Source of the DNA: Siminovitchia sp047228825
GTDB lineage: Bacteria; Bacillota; Bacilli; Bacillales; Bacillaceae_C
Assembly: GCF_047228825.1 (NCBI RefSeq)
Contig: NZ_JBFEGN010000011.1
Location: 7,923 to 71,922 of the forward strand
DNA length: 64,000 bases
Direction: 5' to 3'
Shown here: one piece after another, positions 25,182-34,437 of the stretch
How the letters are laid out: each line of letters opens with the position of its first letter
Numbering within the stretch: position 1 is the first letter of the stretch
Program-made: the position numbers and the translations under genes
Notes under the pieces: model-generated
The model's input: the letters and a program-made list of their open reading frames with translations, nothing else
Database searches by the model: none
What the model was told of the DNA's origin: nothing

Positions 25182-25301
25182 CTTCCTGCCCCTTTCTCTC
25201 AGTCTTCTAATATGTTTTTCCCGCATGGACATCCTGTAAACAGGAATGATTCATGAAACCTTCCTTGCTGCTTGGTATAATGGATGAATGGGGAAAACGT
25301 C

Positions 25302-25420
25302 ATGTGCGGGCGATATCGTTTGTTTGCCAAAAAGCCAACGTTTTAAGCTGACCAATTTGGGCAGCCCGAAGGGATCGAACGATTGAACTCTTTATGAAGC
25401 CTTGAGGTGATCCGGGGTTT
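25302..25420 (+). pseudogene. Remnant of a SRAP/YedK-type (HMCES) protein
   Basis: ATG at 25302 begins MCGRYRLFAKKPTF then a stop. This is the hallmark N-terminus of SRAP proteins, in which Cys2 is the catalytic residue that crosslinks to abasic DNA. A TATAAT lies just upstream, and frame-shifted continuation is suggested by the DQFGQPEGIERLNSL segment. No intact remainder was found up to 25722. The rest of the 25233-25722 gap holds nothing else recognisable. Confidence 0.55.
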
Positions 25421-25722
25421 TTAACGTGATCATTTTATCCCTCCCGTGTTGCCATGGTCTGTGAACACGCTTTGGCGGGTCCTAATCTTACTTTATTTTA
25501 TCGGTCTCCTATAAAATCCGACTGATTCCGACCGGATGTGACAGGAGAGTCAAAGATGAAGCCATTGACAATTGCAGATACCAGCAAAAGCAAGCGTCCC
25601 GGAGGAAAAGCATGTTTTTAATAATATATAACGGACGTTTACATAAAACAGCCGGGATGAAAAAATTGTGCAGGGAGATGTTGGTTTCCCTGCACAATTC
25701 GGTGTGACGCCATTGAAAAACA

Positions 25723-27027
25723 TCATAAAAGGATTTTTTTCATATCTTTCAGCAAGCTGTCTACAAGTTTTTCTTGGTAGCCGGCTTTTTTGGTTTTTAA
25801 TATGGCTCTTTTTGCCGGGAGTAAAGGGAACAAATCCACTTTTTCCAGCTTGGCGAGCCTATCTTTGGATAATGTGACGTTTGATTGGCATCCTGCATAA
25901 TCCTCCGCTGAAAATCTCCACGGATGGACCCGGTCAGGGGCCCGGTTCATTAATCTGGCGGCCATTAAGAGCCCTTCCGGATCAAAATCACCCGAATAGT
26001 AGATGAACGTATCTCCCGCAACGAGTAAATCAATCAAGGTCAATGCAGCCAATTTGAATTGGCCGTGTGTGCATAATAAAGGAGGGGGTTCGTGAAAAGG
26101 CCAACGGTCCAGGAGCTCCGAATAAACACCCGAATTTTCAACGATAAAAACGGTGTTTCCGGAAAATGGCTGACAGGAGGTCAGCCTCGACACTTCCCTC
26201 AAGGGAAGATTTAAAACGGTTTTCATTTGCTGGGCTGCTTGTAAGACGGCATGTTCGCCATATCTTGTTTCCCCTTTCAATCCGGTACAGGTAACAAAAT
26301 TTAAAATATCATCCCTCAGAAGGCCAAACGTTTGAAAAAGTTCATTCGCTTCTTCGGAATTCAATGTCCCCTGTATGTAAGGCAGCACATCTTCTTTCCA
26401 AAGCCTGAATTGCAGTGCGTGAAGCAATATCCTCCCTCCATGCTGATCCAAATCAAAAGCATGCGGGTTCTGTGTGATTTTCTGGGCAAAAAGGGGGAGG
26501 CGCTCGTATTGCTGCGGAGAAGGAAGATTTGAGAGTGCACGGCAAACATAGTCGATCGTTTCTGCCAATCCGCCCGGATTTTCATCATATAATTGATGGA
26601 TGGCGCGTGTGCCCCTTCCTTTTTTCCAAATATAATCAATCCAATCCGCCTGGTCCGGATGGCTCGTTTTAAGTGATTCAAAGTATCGGTCTTTCTGCCG
26701 CTGGTGATGTTCTTCTGATTCAATACGTGTATATACCTTTTCACCCGCATATTCACTTAAAATGTCATGGGTGGAAAGGCCGGAAAACTTCGTTTGAAGA
26801 AGAGCTTTTTCAAAAGCTTTGAAGGAAATTGTTGCCGATGCCTGGTGCCCGTAGTCTTTTCTGAAAAATAGGGAAAGGCTTTCTTTTTCGGCGGTTGTCA
26901 AATTTGTCAGCCGGACACTTCCGCCAATCCGCCCCAATTGAATATATCGTTCAAGCAATGCCCGAACGAGCCGGTCCAACCCTGGCTCGCTTCGGACGTA
27001 GTTGATAAACTCATTCATCGTTTCCAA
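25723..27027 (-). CDS. jetD: Wadjet type I subunit JetD (TIGR02679), TOPRIM nuclease
   Basis: 434 residues. The C-terminal third carries a TOPRIM-like nuclease core with the acidic motif YSGDFDPEG (DxD) and the upstream glutamate in VFIVENSGVYSEL. JetD is the subunit that cuts circular plasmid DNA once JetABC has extruded it. It is the last gene of the jetA-B-C-D operon, starting at TTG 7 bases after jetC. An ATG at 27018 is an alternative start. All catalytic acidic residues expected appear present. Confidence 0.88.
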   Translation of the reverse strand: METMNEFINYVRSEPGLDRLVRALLERYIQLGRIGGSVRLTNLTTAEKESLSLFFRKDYGHQASATISFKAFEKALLQTKFSGLSTHDILSEYAGEKVYTRIESEEHHQRQKDRYFESLKTSHPDQADWIDYIWKKGRGTRAIHQLYDENPGGLAETIDYVCRALSNLPSPQQYERLPLFAQKITQNPHAFDLDQHGGRILLHALQFRLWKEDVLPYIQGTLNSEEANELFQTFGLLRDDILNFVTCTGLKGETRYGEHAVLQAAQQMKTVLNLPLREVSRLTSCQPFSGNTVFIVENSGVYSELLDRWPFHEPPPLLCTHGQFKLAALTLIDLLVAGDTFIYYSGDFDPEGLLMAARLMNRAPDRVHPWRFSAEDYAGCQSNVTLSKDRLAKLEKVDLFPLLPAKRAILKTKKAGYQEKLVDSLLKDMKKILL

Positions 27028-27034
27028 GCTGAGA

Positions 27035-30000
27035 TCACACCTTTAATTGTTCAAACTCGTACTCATCAAAAAGTAATCTCTTTTCCGAGCCATTCCAAAA
27101 ATAACGGATCACCGTGACAAATGGTGCATTTTTTGGCCTTACGAGCTCGGCGATGGAAAGTTTGGAAACAGTATCATAATCCCCCCAAAGGGCCTGGGAA
27201 TTCATGATGTAATTAAAATTCAGCTCTTCAACCAATTGAAACATATCCCTTATATTATTTTCATCGACCCCTGCAAATGCTTCATCAAGGGAGATGATGT
27301 AAGGAGCGTCCGGCCTTGCTTCCTGGTATCGGGAGTAAGCCGCGGAAAAGAGCGGGATATACATGGCCATTGCTTTTTCGCCCCCGCTGAATTTGAAAAA
27401 GTCATTGTTTGTCAGTTCCTTTTTCCGCTCTCCTTCTCTCGTATAGTAAAGTGTGAAGACGAACCATTGCCGGTAGTCAAGAATATCCTTGATGACCTGG
27501 TGAAGCGTTGTACCGAACCCTTCCACTTCCGCAAGTTCCCTGGCCCTGGATATTTTCGAGCGAAAATGATTGGTGACCCGCTCCATGTCTGTTTCTTTTA
27601 AAAGCCTGGGGTCTGTTCTCAATAAATCAACCAAATCCTTCGTATCCATTTCTTCTTCGGCATCAGCCGTCTTTGGCCTCCAGCGGATGGAAAATGTAAG
27701 TCCCGAGGAAGGATCCCTGTTTTCCATTAAATGGTTGATTGTTTTCACCCAGCGCTCGGCCCGATGAATTCTTCCGCGAATAATGCGCCCGACGCTGTTT
27801 AAGATGATCTCCTCATATAACTCTCGATCACGTTCATTCAATACTTCCTTTTGGACAACAATGTCTTTTTGCACTTCTTTCAGTGCGATATAAGGGCTGA
27901 TACGCTGCCCTTTGAATTCAAGCTTTAACATGATTCTGTCGCTTTTTTCCCTCAAAGTCTGGAAAGCCTGCTCCATTTGCGGCGACAGACCGTCCATTGG
28001 CAGGTCATCGAACTTGAATGATTCCTGTTCCTGCGTTAAACGATATTCCACCAGATTTTGCTGTTCCTGAAAAAACACTCTTGTCAACTTGTCATGAATC
28101 GTTGTCCTCGTTTCCTTTTTCAACAAGTCCCCATATTCCTTTAATACGGACTTTGCTTTTTCAACGGGTTCCGTACCATCCGGAAAAGATAAAGATGTCA
28201 TCTCCAGTTTTAAGTCATGAATGAACAGGGAGTGGAATTTGTCCACAAGGTGATTGTATTGCTCAATTTCAGTTACGCAAGACTTGTAGGACCGCTCTGC
28301 CCATTCCTTTTCGTTTCCGGCTTTGGCCAGTTCTCCTGCCAGATCGGGAATACGGCGATCGATATAATCGAGTTTTTCAGTAATAACGGCAATTTCTTTT
28401 CTGATTTCTTCGGCGCCTAATTCATGCAGCCGCCTTTCGAGCTGTGCCAGGCCCAATTCCGTTTTCTCGATCAAATTTTGCAAGGAGTTTAATTCGCCTT
28501 TCAGTTGGATGACATCCTCGCCAATTTCCTCCAGATTCTCCTGAAGGGTCTGAATGTAGTCTTTTGTATTTTTGTAATTTCCATAGGTTAACTGCAGTTC
28601 CTGCAAGTCATGTAAATAAAATGTAAACTGCTCTTTGGCCTGTTGATAAGCGTCTGCACTGAAATCGAGATTCATTTCTTTCGCCAGCATTTTTAGCTCT
28701 GAATGGATCGCATCCCATCTTTGGAAAGCTTCTTTCATTTTCTCGTTTTTTTCCTGTTTTTCCTCTTGGGCCATTTTCGTTTTGGCCTTTGCCCGGACAT
28801 ATTCCTGGTAGGCAGTAAGGGTATCGGAATCTTGGGGAAACAACCCAAATGATTTTTTAGCCGCTTGTTGATGCCGGACTGCTTCCTCATATTTGGCAGT
28901 TAAATGCTCGAGTTTTTCTAGAATGGCCTGCAGTTCACTTTCCAATTCCGCGATTTTCATCTGACGGTACTTTTCCCTTTGTGCGAATCCGATAAAACGG
29001 GGGCCCTGGAGGGGAGGGGCCTGTCCTTGAAGCAGTGCCAGTTCATAATCCCCGGAGGGAGTGACGGATGCATTCGCATGGGAGCCATTTTTGGAAAGCA
29101 CGATGCTTTCAAGCAGATTGTTTATTTCTGTTTCAAGAGATTTCGTTTCCTCATTCAAGGCCGGTTCCAGCATGTTCGCAAGGGTCTCTTTTCCCTCCGC
29201 GGGGCGGGGGACCAACACTTTGTCATTGTGTACCTTTTGGGCGCTTTTTTCAGTAATCAGGGCATCAAGCAAACCCGCTTCGGAAAGTGCCGCTTCTATC
29301 CGTTCCTTTGTCTCTTCCGATACGTTGCTTTTAAATTCCACGGCTTTATAAAAAGGTACGAAGGAAACGCCCTGCTTTTTCAACAGTTCTCTTGCTTTCT
29401 CTGTATCCGGGTGCCGCTGCGGTTCCGGATCCTTTTTGTTTTTCCATTCAAGCAGATCTTCTTCCGTCAGTTTTTTCTCCTTTTCCATTGCCTGGATATC
29501 AAATTGCAGTTGCAGCTCTTTATTTTTCCATTTTTGCAGAAAGGTTGAAAGGGCGGTTTCTGCCGGTTTTTTGACTTGCTCGTACGAATATGGCTCATAT
29601 AAATCGTGAATCATATGGGAAGTTTGCTTGTTTAAGTCCATATCGGTCCCGATAAAATGAGCATTTTCATACCAGGAAAGTACGGCGTGCAACAGGGCAT
29701 CTTTTTCCTCAGAAAAGAGGGCTTGCCATTTGTTTTCTTCGCGAATGGCTTCATCCAGTCTTTTGTCCGCTTCCCCGTGTGATTTGCTGGCATCATCATA
29801 GCGGTTTTTTTCCCGGTCATGCACGGCCCACTTCTTGAGCATATCTTCGAGCATTTGTTCATGCCGGCGGGCTTCCTTTTTCCATACGATAAAATCGTAT
29901 GTTTCATCCATTAATCTTTTAAAATCGGCCGCATTGATGCCATGTTTGTAAAAATCGGATGCTTCCGCACAGGAGGCCATGCTGTCAAGCAACTCCTCGA

Positions 30001-31180
30001 TATCTGCAGAAAGCTTGTCCCTGGTCAAGCTTAAGTCCTCAAGTTTTCGTTTTAATTCAATTTCTTTTTGCAGTTTATGATCATGGGCGGTTTCTTTGTG
30101 ATGTTTGTCATATTTGATTTGTTCAAGGTACTTTAGTTTGTTCATTCTTTCTTCTTCTGCCTGAAAAACCTCGTGATGTTCAAGCTGTCTTTTGGTTTCG
30201 GAAAAAACTTCCTTTTCTTGTTTTAGCGCTTTATTTTCCTCATAACCGGTCCGGAGAAAAGACTCTATATCATGAATCTTTTGTTGTAAATGGTTTTTTT
30301 CTTCCTCTTTGTTTTTGGATTCTTTTACAGCTTTCAAATATTCATTGGCTTTGTCCGCAAGGATATAACGATTGTACACATTGTACTGTTTGCAAAGGCG
30401 CTCCAACGATGAGTGATCACGCTCCAGCTGTTCCAGCTGCTGTTTCGTCTGGTCCATCAATTCAATCGTATCTGATAATGGCCGCAGTTCATCATCCGTC
30501 AATTCCGGCAGAGAGCTTTCCAATATGCCATAAATGACTGTCGGTTTAAAATCCTTGGAAAGCTTCGGGCTCCTGAGCTGGATAATCAATTTGATCAGTT
30601 CATCGTAAGCCTCTAATGAATCAAATCCGAATATGTTTTTGTTAACAAGATCCATATATTCTTTTTGGGTATGAACCACTTTGCCGCCTGGCCCGATGTT
30701 TTGTTCCAGCTCTTTTTTTGTGAGTGGAATTTTCTCAAAGCCCGAACCGTTTTTTTCTTCTTTATATAAGAAAAAATCCTTGCCGATTCTGCGATGGTCC
30801 GTAATGATGAATCCCCAAAATTCAATGCTTTTATGCCGTTTTGCTCTCAGGCCGATCCCGGTTGTCACATATTGATCGCTTTCTTCCCGTTTATATTCCA
30901 AAAACAGATAACCGGTCCGTTCATCCCGATTGGTGACATCTTTTTCCCCCAGCAGGTAATCTTCCATTTTGCGCGCCCTTGATCCAAACGGATCAAGCCG
31001 GTCGGGGCTTTTGCGTCCATCCAGCAGGACGGGGATCAGGCTTTGCATCGTAACGGATTTACCTGATCCATTGCTCCCGCGAAGCAGCAATTTTCCGTTG
31101 GCAAATTGAAATATTTCATCGTCGTAGTACCAGAAGTTGACAAGACCTGCCCGATTCATTTTCCATTTGCTCTGTTCCAA
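27035..31180 (-). CDS. jetC: Wadjet type I subunit JetC (TIGR02680), SMC-like ATPase
   Basis: SMC/MukB-like ATPase of 1381 residues. Walker A GSNGSGKS is at 35-42. Two long coiled-coil arms flank a central hinge, and the ABC signature (FSGGEKAMAMY) and Walker B (YIISLDEAFAGVDEN) lie near the C-terminus. JetC is the motor that extrudes DNA loops and senses small circular DNA. It starts at TTG directly after the jetB stop behind AGGAGGGG. The length and both halves of the ATPase are intact. Confidence 0.92.
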   Translation of the reverse strand: MEQSKWKMNRAGLVNFWYYDDEIFQFANGKLLLRGSNGSGKSVTMQSLIPVLLDGRKSPDRLDPFGSRARKMEDYLLGEKDVTNRDERTGYLFLEYKREESDQYVTTGIGLRAKRHKSIEFWGFIITDHRRIGKDFFLYKEEKNGSGFEKIPLTKKELEQNIGPGGKVVHTQKEYMDLVNKNIFGFDSLEAYDELIKLIIQLRSPKLSKDFKPTVIYGILESSLPELTDDELRPLSDTIELMDQTKQQLEQLERDHSSLERLCKQYNVYNRYILADKANEYLKAVKESKNKEEEKNHLQQKIHDIESFLRTGYEENKALKQEKEVFSETKRQLEHHEVFQAEEERMNKLKYLEQIKYDKHHKETAHDHKLQKEIELKRKLEDLSLTRDKLSADIEELLDSMASCAEASDFYKHGINAADFKRLMDETYDFIVWKKEARRHEQMLEDMLKKWAVHDREKNRYDDASKSHGEADKRLDEAIREENKWQALFSEEKDALLHAVLSWYENAHFIGTDMDLNKQTSHMIHDLYEPYSYEQVKKPAETALSTFLQKWKNKELQLQFDIQAMEKEKKLTEEDLLEWKNKKDPEPQRHPDTEKARELLKKQGVSFVPFYKAVEFKSNVSEETKERIEAALSEAGLLDALITEKSAQKVHNDKVLVPRPAEGKETLANMLEPALNEETKSLETEINNLLESIVLSKNGSHANASVTPSGDYELALLQGQAPPLQGPRFIGFAQREKYRQMKIAELESELQAILEKLEHLTAKYEEAVRHQQAAKKSFGLFPQDSDTLTAYQEYVRAKAKTKMAQEEKQEKNEKMKEAFQRWDAIHSELKMLAKEMNLDFSADAYQQAKEQFTFYLHDLQELQLTYGNYKNTKDYIQTLQENLEEIGEDVIQLKGELNSLQNLIEKTELGLAQLERRLHELGAEEIRKEIAVITEKLDYIDRRIPDLAGELAKAGNEKEWAERSYKSCVTEIEQYNHLVDKFHSLFIHDLKLEMTSLSFPDGTEPVEKAKSVLKEYGDLLKKETRTTIHDKLTRVFFQEQQNLVEYRLTQEQESFKFDDLPMDGLSPQMEQAFQTLREKSDRIMLKLEFKGQRISPYIALKEVQKDIVVQKEVLNERDRELYEEIILNSVGRIIRGRIHRAERWVKTINHLMENRDPSSGLTFSIRWRPKTADAEEEMDTKDLVDLLRTDPRLLKETDMERVTNHFRSKISRARELAEVEGFGTTLHQVIKDILDYRQWFVFTLYYTREGERKKELTNNDFFKFSGGEKAMAMYIPLFSAAYSRYQEARPDAPYIISLDEAFAGVDENNIRDMFQLVEELNFNYIMNSQALWGDYDTVSKLSIAELVRPKNAPFVTVIRYFWNGSEKRLLFDEYEFEQLKV

Positions 31181-32338
31181 TTATATCCCCTCCTGAAAAT
31201 CGTCCGGATATTTTGCAGAAAGCCTCCCCAATAGGGGGTAAAGCAATATCATGCCGGTCTCTTCATCAAACTTGGCCATTTGCCATTGACACATGATGTC
31301 GAGTACATCCTTGCCCAGCTGTTTTAGCGGGGCTTCCCGATACGCCTTGCTCCAGCCATGGCCAAAGCTGCTTTTGCATTGTGCCAGCAATGATTCAAAG
31401 TCTGTCCTTGTCATGCGGATGACCCCGAATTCGTTCGGTGGATACTGGAGGAACGCATCCCGGATGCCCGCTGAAAATTGCATGACAATATCCATGACGG
31501 CTTTTTGGCCGGGAAACAATGTGGCATGCTGTTTTCTTTCCGTACTTATGAGCATGGCGGCGTTTTTATACAATTCAAACTGATAGTCACTATGCTCTTC
31601 AATATCATCCCTTAATCTGTTGCGGAAGTTTCGCAGGTAATAAAAATCCGGGTCATCCTGTTCCTTTCGGTAAATGACAGGGGAAAGAAACAATTGTCTA
31701 TAGATCCGGTGCCGTCTCTCATCCGTTGCCGACGCTTGATTCTCATATTGAATCAGTTCTTCAATGGAATTAAACTGAAATAAATCTTTCGGGTAAGAAC
31801 GCATGAAATAACGTGAAACAACGGGAACTTCATATAATACTTCCTCTTCCTCGTTCATTTGGAAACCTTTAATATCGCCGTCTATCGTTTTGATAATACC
31901 GAAATCCGCTGCTGACTGGATAACGCGGATCAATGCTTTTCGATGCTCATAATGGGTCCAGTCAATTTTGATTACGCCCGGATAGAGGGCAGCCAATTCT
32001 TCCGTCAGCTCCGAAAGGAGAAATTGCTCATCCACCGCTTTGCTTTCCAAAAATGCAAGCAGGCAGCAGAACAAAGCATAATCCATCGGGGACTGAAAAG
32101 AGGGAATGCCCATCCAGTCTTCCGGAACGGCGGGGATTTTTTCCAGTTTAATAAAATGTTGATGTACGATAAAACGAAAGCCGAACTTTTCTTCCAAATA
32201 TCTTTTCAGAACATGTTCCCGCTCACGGATCAATTGATATTCGTCGGGTTGAGCGTCTCTTAGAATCCAAAACTGCTCCAATAAGATTTCCAGGGCTTCC
32301 TTCGCTTTATCATCAAATGTCCGGGCATGTTTATCCAT
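31181..32338 (-). CDS. jetB: Wadjet type I subunit JetB (TIGR02678), KITE-like
   Basis: 385 residues, soluble, of the TIGR02678 family; the KITE-type winged-helix protein that bridges the kleisin and the SMC ATPase, analogous to MukE. Conserved features are the N-terminal AKEALEILLEQFWILRD and the central RYFMRSYPKDLF region. The ATG follows GGAGG, and the jetC TTG starts at the base after its stop, so expression is coupled. Confidence 0.88.
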   Translation of the reverse strand: MDKHARTFDDKAKEALEILLEQFWILRDAQPDEYQLIREREHVLKRYLEEKFGFRFIVHQHFIKLEKIPAVPEDWMGIPSFQSPMDYALFCCLLAFLESKAVDEQFLLSELTEELAALYPGVIKIDWTHYEHRKALIRVIQSAADFGIIKTIDGDIKGFQMNEEEEVLYEVPVVSRYFMRSYPKDLFQFNSIEELIQYENQASATDERRHRIYRQLFLSPVIYRKEQDDPDFYYLRNFRNRLRDDIEEHSDYQFELYKNAAMLISTERKQHATLFPGQKAVMDIVMQFSAGIRDAFLQYPPNEFGVIRMTRTDFESLLAQCKSSFGHGWSKAYREAPLKQLGKDVLDIMCQWQMAKFDEETGMILLYPLLGRLSAKYPDDFQEGI

Positions 32339-32350
32339 GTCAAGCCTCCG

Positions 32351-33847
32351 TTATTGATCTTGTAAAAATTGAATTTCAAAATTTGGCATCGCAAGCGTTC
32401 CATCTTTTGATTTCAAATGAATGGTTTGGTTGTCAATCAAGACTACCTTTACAACCCGTCCGGAATCCACCTTGACGGTCCGGTCTTGTCGTGCCATCGC
32501 TTTACCGACCCAGGACAAGAGCGTTTTCCGGACCGGCGGTTCAATGACCGGAAGGCGGCTAAAAACGATCGAATTTTCATGAATATATTGATTGATCATT
32601 CGCTGTTCCGCTTCTTTTTGATCCATATAGTCATTGAGTGCGGACATTTTTTCCAGGTTGAAATCTTGAATCGCAGTCGGTTTTGTTTTTTCCCGGTATT
32701 GTCTGACCCGGGGTTTAATGACCATTTCCGAAGGTTCCTCATCCCATACATCGGAGTATATGTTTTCTGTCCGTTTTTCGCCCGCAAAAATATGTTTTGT
32801 GTGTATAACACCAAAAACGAGGGAGGATAATCGATGTGCTTCCTTTACGTCCTGCATGCGGGCAAACCAGTCCGCCAAATGAAGATAATCCTTTTTTCTG
32901 CTGCGAAAATGCTGATGACGTTCTCCCAGCCTTTGGACAAAACGGGTCATTCTCCGGATGGTTTCATTGGTCTTGTTTTGTAATTGTACTAGCTCGCTCA
33001 TGTTGCCGTCTTTGCCAAGGAACCAGTCCCGCAAGCCGTTCCAACGTTCAATTTCCGTATTTATAAGCTCCGTTTCGGATAATTCTTTTTGATCCAGCCT
33101 GGGAATGCTTAATTGATAACGGGCTTCATGCGTGGCTGCAAGTTGGATTTTCTCCGGGCCGAGCTCCTGAATGACGGTTTCAATCTGTAAACTTGTTTGT
33201 TGCAGGGAAATGATAAAGTCCCGCAAATACTGTGTAAAGTGGTCTTTATAAGTCAAAAAAGCTTCGGTCATCATCCTGTCTTCTATATTTTCACTCGAGA
33301 CATAGGCGATATAGTCCGTGGAATTGTGAACAATCTTTTTGAAATAATCAAAGACATCCGACCACATTCTGTGCCATTGCTCATCGGTCAATCCGGCTGG
33401 ATGCACTTGTTCGGCAGCTTCCGCCAGTTTGCGGAGCGATTCATAGAGCCGGTCAAAAAGTGTTTTTTCCAGAGATCCGCCGAATCCTTCCGTCATATTT
33501 TCCAAGGTCATGACCATTCGCTCTATTTCAACCGTGTAAGGGCTGCATTGATAACGGAATCTCTTTTTCTTAAACTCTTCGATCGTTTTCACATTGCTCG
33601 TTTCTTGGCGGGCAAATAGATTTTTCCATTTGACGAGTTGATTAAGATCGCTTTCCAGCATTTCTTCGGTATACTCCGAAAAGGCATCGAATTGGCGCAA
33701 ATATGAAAAAACTTCTTCGGGATATAGAAAATGGTGCATTTTTTCGTGTTGATTGTAAAAATATCTTAAAATGGCACGGTATCTCCAGGCGTTTTCTGCT
33801 GTCAAATAGGAGACTTCGTTAATTGGTTTTAATAGACGATCATCCAT
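32351..33847 (-). CDS. jetA: Wadjet type I subunit JetA (TIGR02677), kleisin-like
   Basis: First gene of the operon, about 498 residues, the kleisin (MukF-like) subunit of the Wadjet complex. The N-terminal LLKPINEVSYLTAENAWRYR is typical of TIGR02677. Most of the protein is helical. No strong ribosome site is visible; the ATG at 33847 has a weak GAAGTGA, and an in-frame ATG at 33868 is the alternative. No clear promoter was recognised upstream. Confidence 0.88.
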   Translation of the reverse strand: MDDRLLKPINEVSYLTAENAWRYRAILRYFYNQHEKMHHFLYPEEVFSYLRQFDAFSEYTEEMLESDLNQLVKWKNLFARQETSNVKTIEEFKKKRFRYQCSPYTVEIERMVMTLENMTEGFGGSLEKTLFDRLYESLRKLAEAAEQVHPAGLTDEQWHRMWSDVFDYFKKIVHNSTDYIAYVSSENIEDRMMTEAFLTYKDHFTQYLRDFIISLQQTSLQIETVIQELGPEKIQLAATHEARYQLSIPRLDQKELSETELINTEIERWNGLRDWFLGKDGNMSELVQLQNKTNETIRRMTRFVQRLGERHQHFRSRKKDYLHLADWFARMQDVKEAHRLSSLVFGVIHTKHIFAGEKRTENIYSDVWDEEPSEMVIKPRVRQYREKTKPTAIQDFNLEKMSALNDYMDQKEAEQRMINQYIHENSIVFSRLPVIEPPVRKTLLSWVGKAMARQDRTVKVDSGRVVKVVLIDNQTIHLKSKDGTLAMPNFEIQFLQDQ

Positions 33848-33983
33848 TATGTTCACTTCACTTCTCATTGGTGGATTTTATATGATTTTATCAAAAAAGG
33901 GAAAAAAAGGGCGGTTCAATTGGAGGAAAGCCAGGGGAGAACGGAAAGGAAGTTTGGCTGAATCCATTATATTATAACATATT

Positions 33984-34190
33984 GTGACTTTAGAGCCATT
34001 CTATGTAATTAAAATACCGTGATGTCCCTTTTGACGGTCACCTAGAGCGATTCTACGTGCCCCAAATGCCGTGATGTCCCTTTTGACGGTCACCTAGAGC
34101 GATTCTACGTGCCCCAAATCCCTGGATTTCCTCTTTGACAGTCACCTAGAGCCCTTCTACGTGCCCTCTATCGCTGTAAAGGACGCTTCT
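33984..34190. repeat. 52-bp tandem repeat array beside the Wadjet operon
   Basis: About four tandem copies of a 52-base unit, built around CCGTGATGTCCCTTTTGACG then GTCACCTAGAGCGATTC and TACGTGCCCCAAAT. Unit starts at 34017, 34069, 34121 and about 34173 with a degenerate copy before the first. The two central copies are nearly identical. GTGA...TCAC within each unit forms a small dyad. The rest of the 33869-34361 gap shows no gene. Confidence 0.8.
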
Positions 34191-34361
34191 GTGCCACTTG
34201 TTCCGTTCAAGAATCAATTTTAATCCGAATGTCCATATGTTAGTGATAATGGGTAGTTTGACAAAAAAGGAGAATGGAACAGTATGATTTTTTGCCCTTT
34301 GCCATGCTTCGTAAGCAATGACAGACGGCTGTATTCATTGCGTTCATTTTAAAACTATCAT

Positions 34362-34386
34362 GTTTTTATTAAAAATCATCGGGTAA
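34362..34386 (+). promoter_or_regulatory. Sigma-B promoter of the general stress gene
   Basis: GTTTTT (34362-34367), 13 bases, GGGTAA (34381-34386), close to the sigma-B consensus, about 50 bases upstream of the start codon. Confidence 0.75.
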
Positions 34387-34437
34387 ATAGTGAAACGAAC
34401 ACCTTTTGACCAAATTTAAAAGGAGGCGTTTCACAGG

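Noticed and set aside
33984..34190. CRISPR array
   Set aside because: The 52-base units are contiguous with no unique spacers and no cas genes are present.
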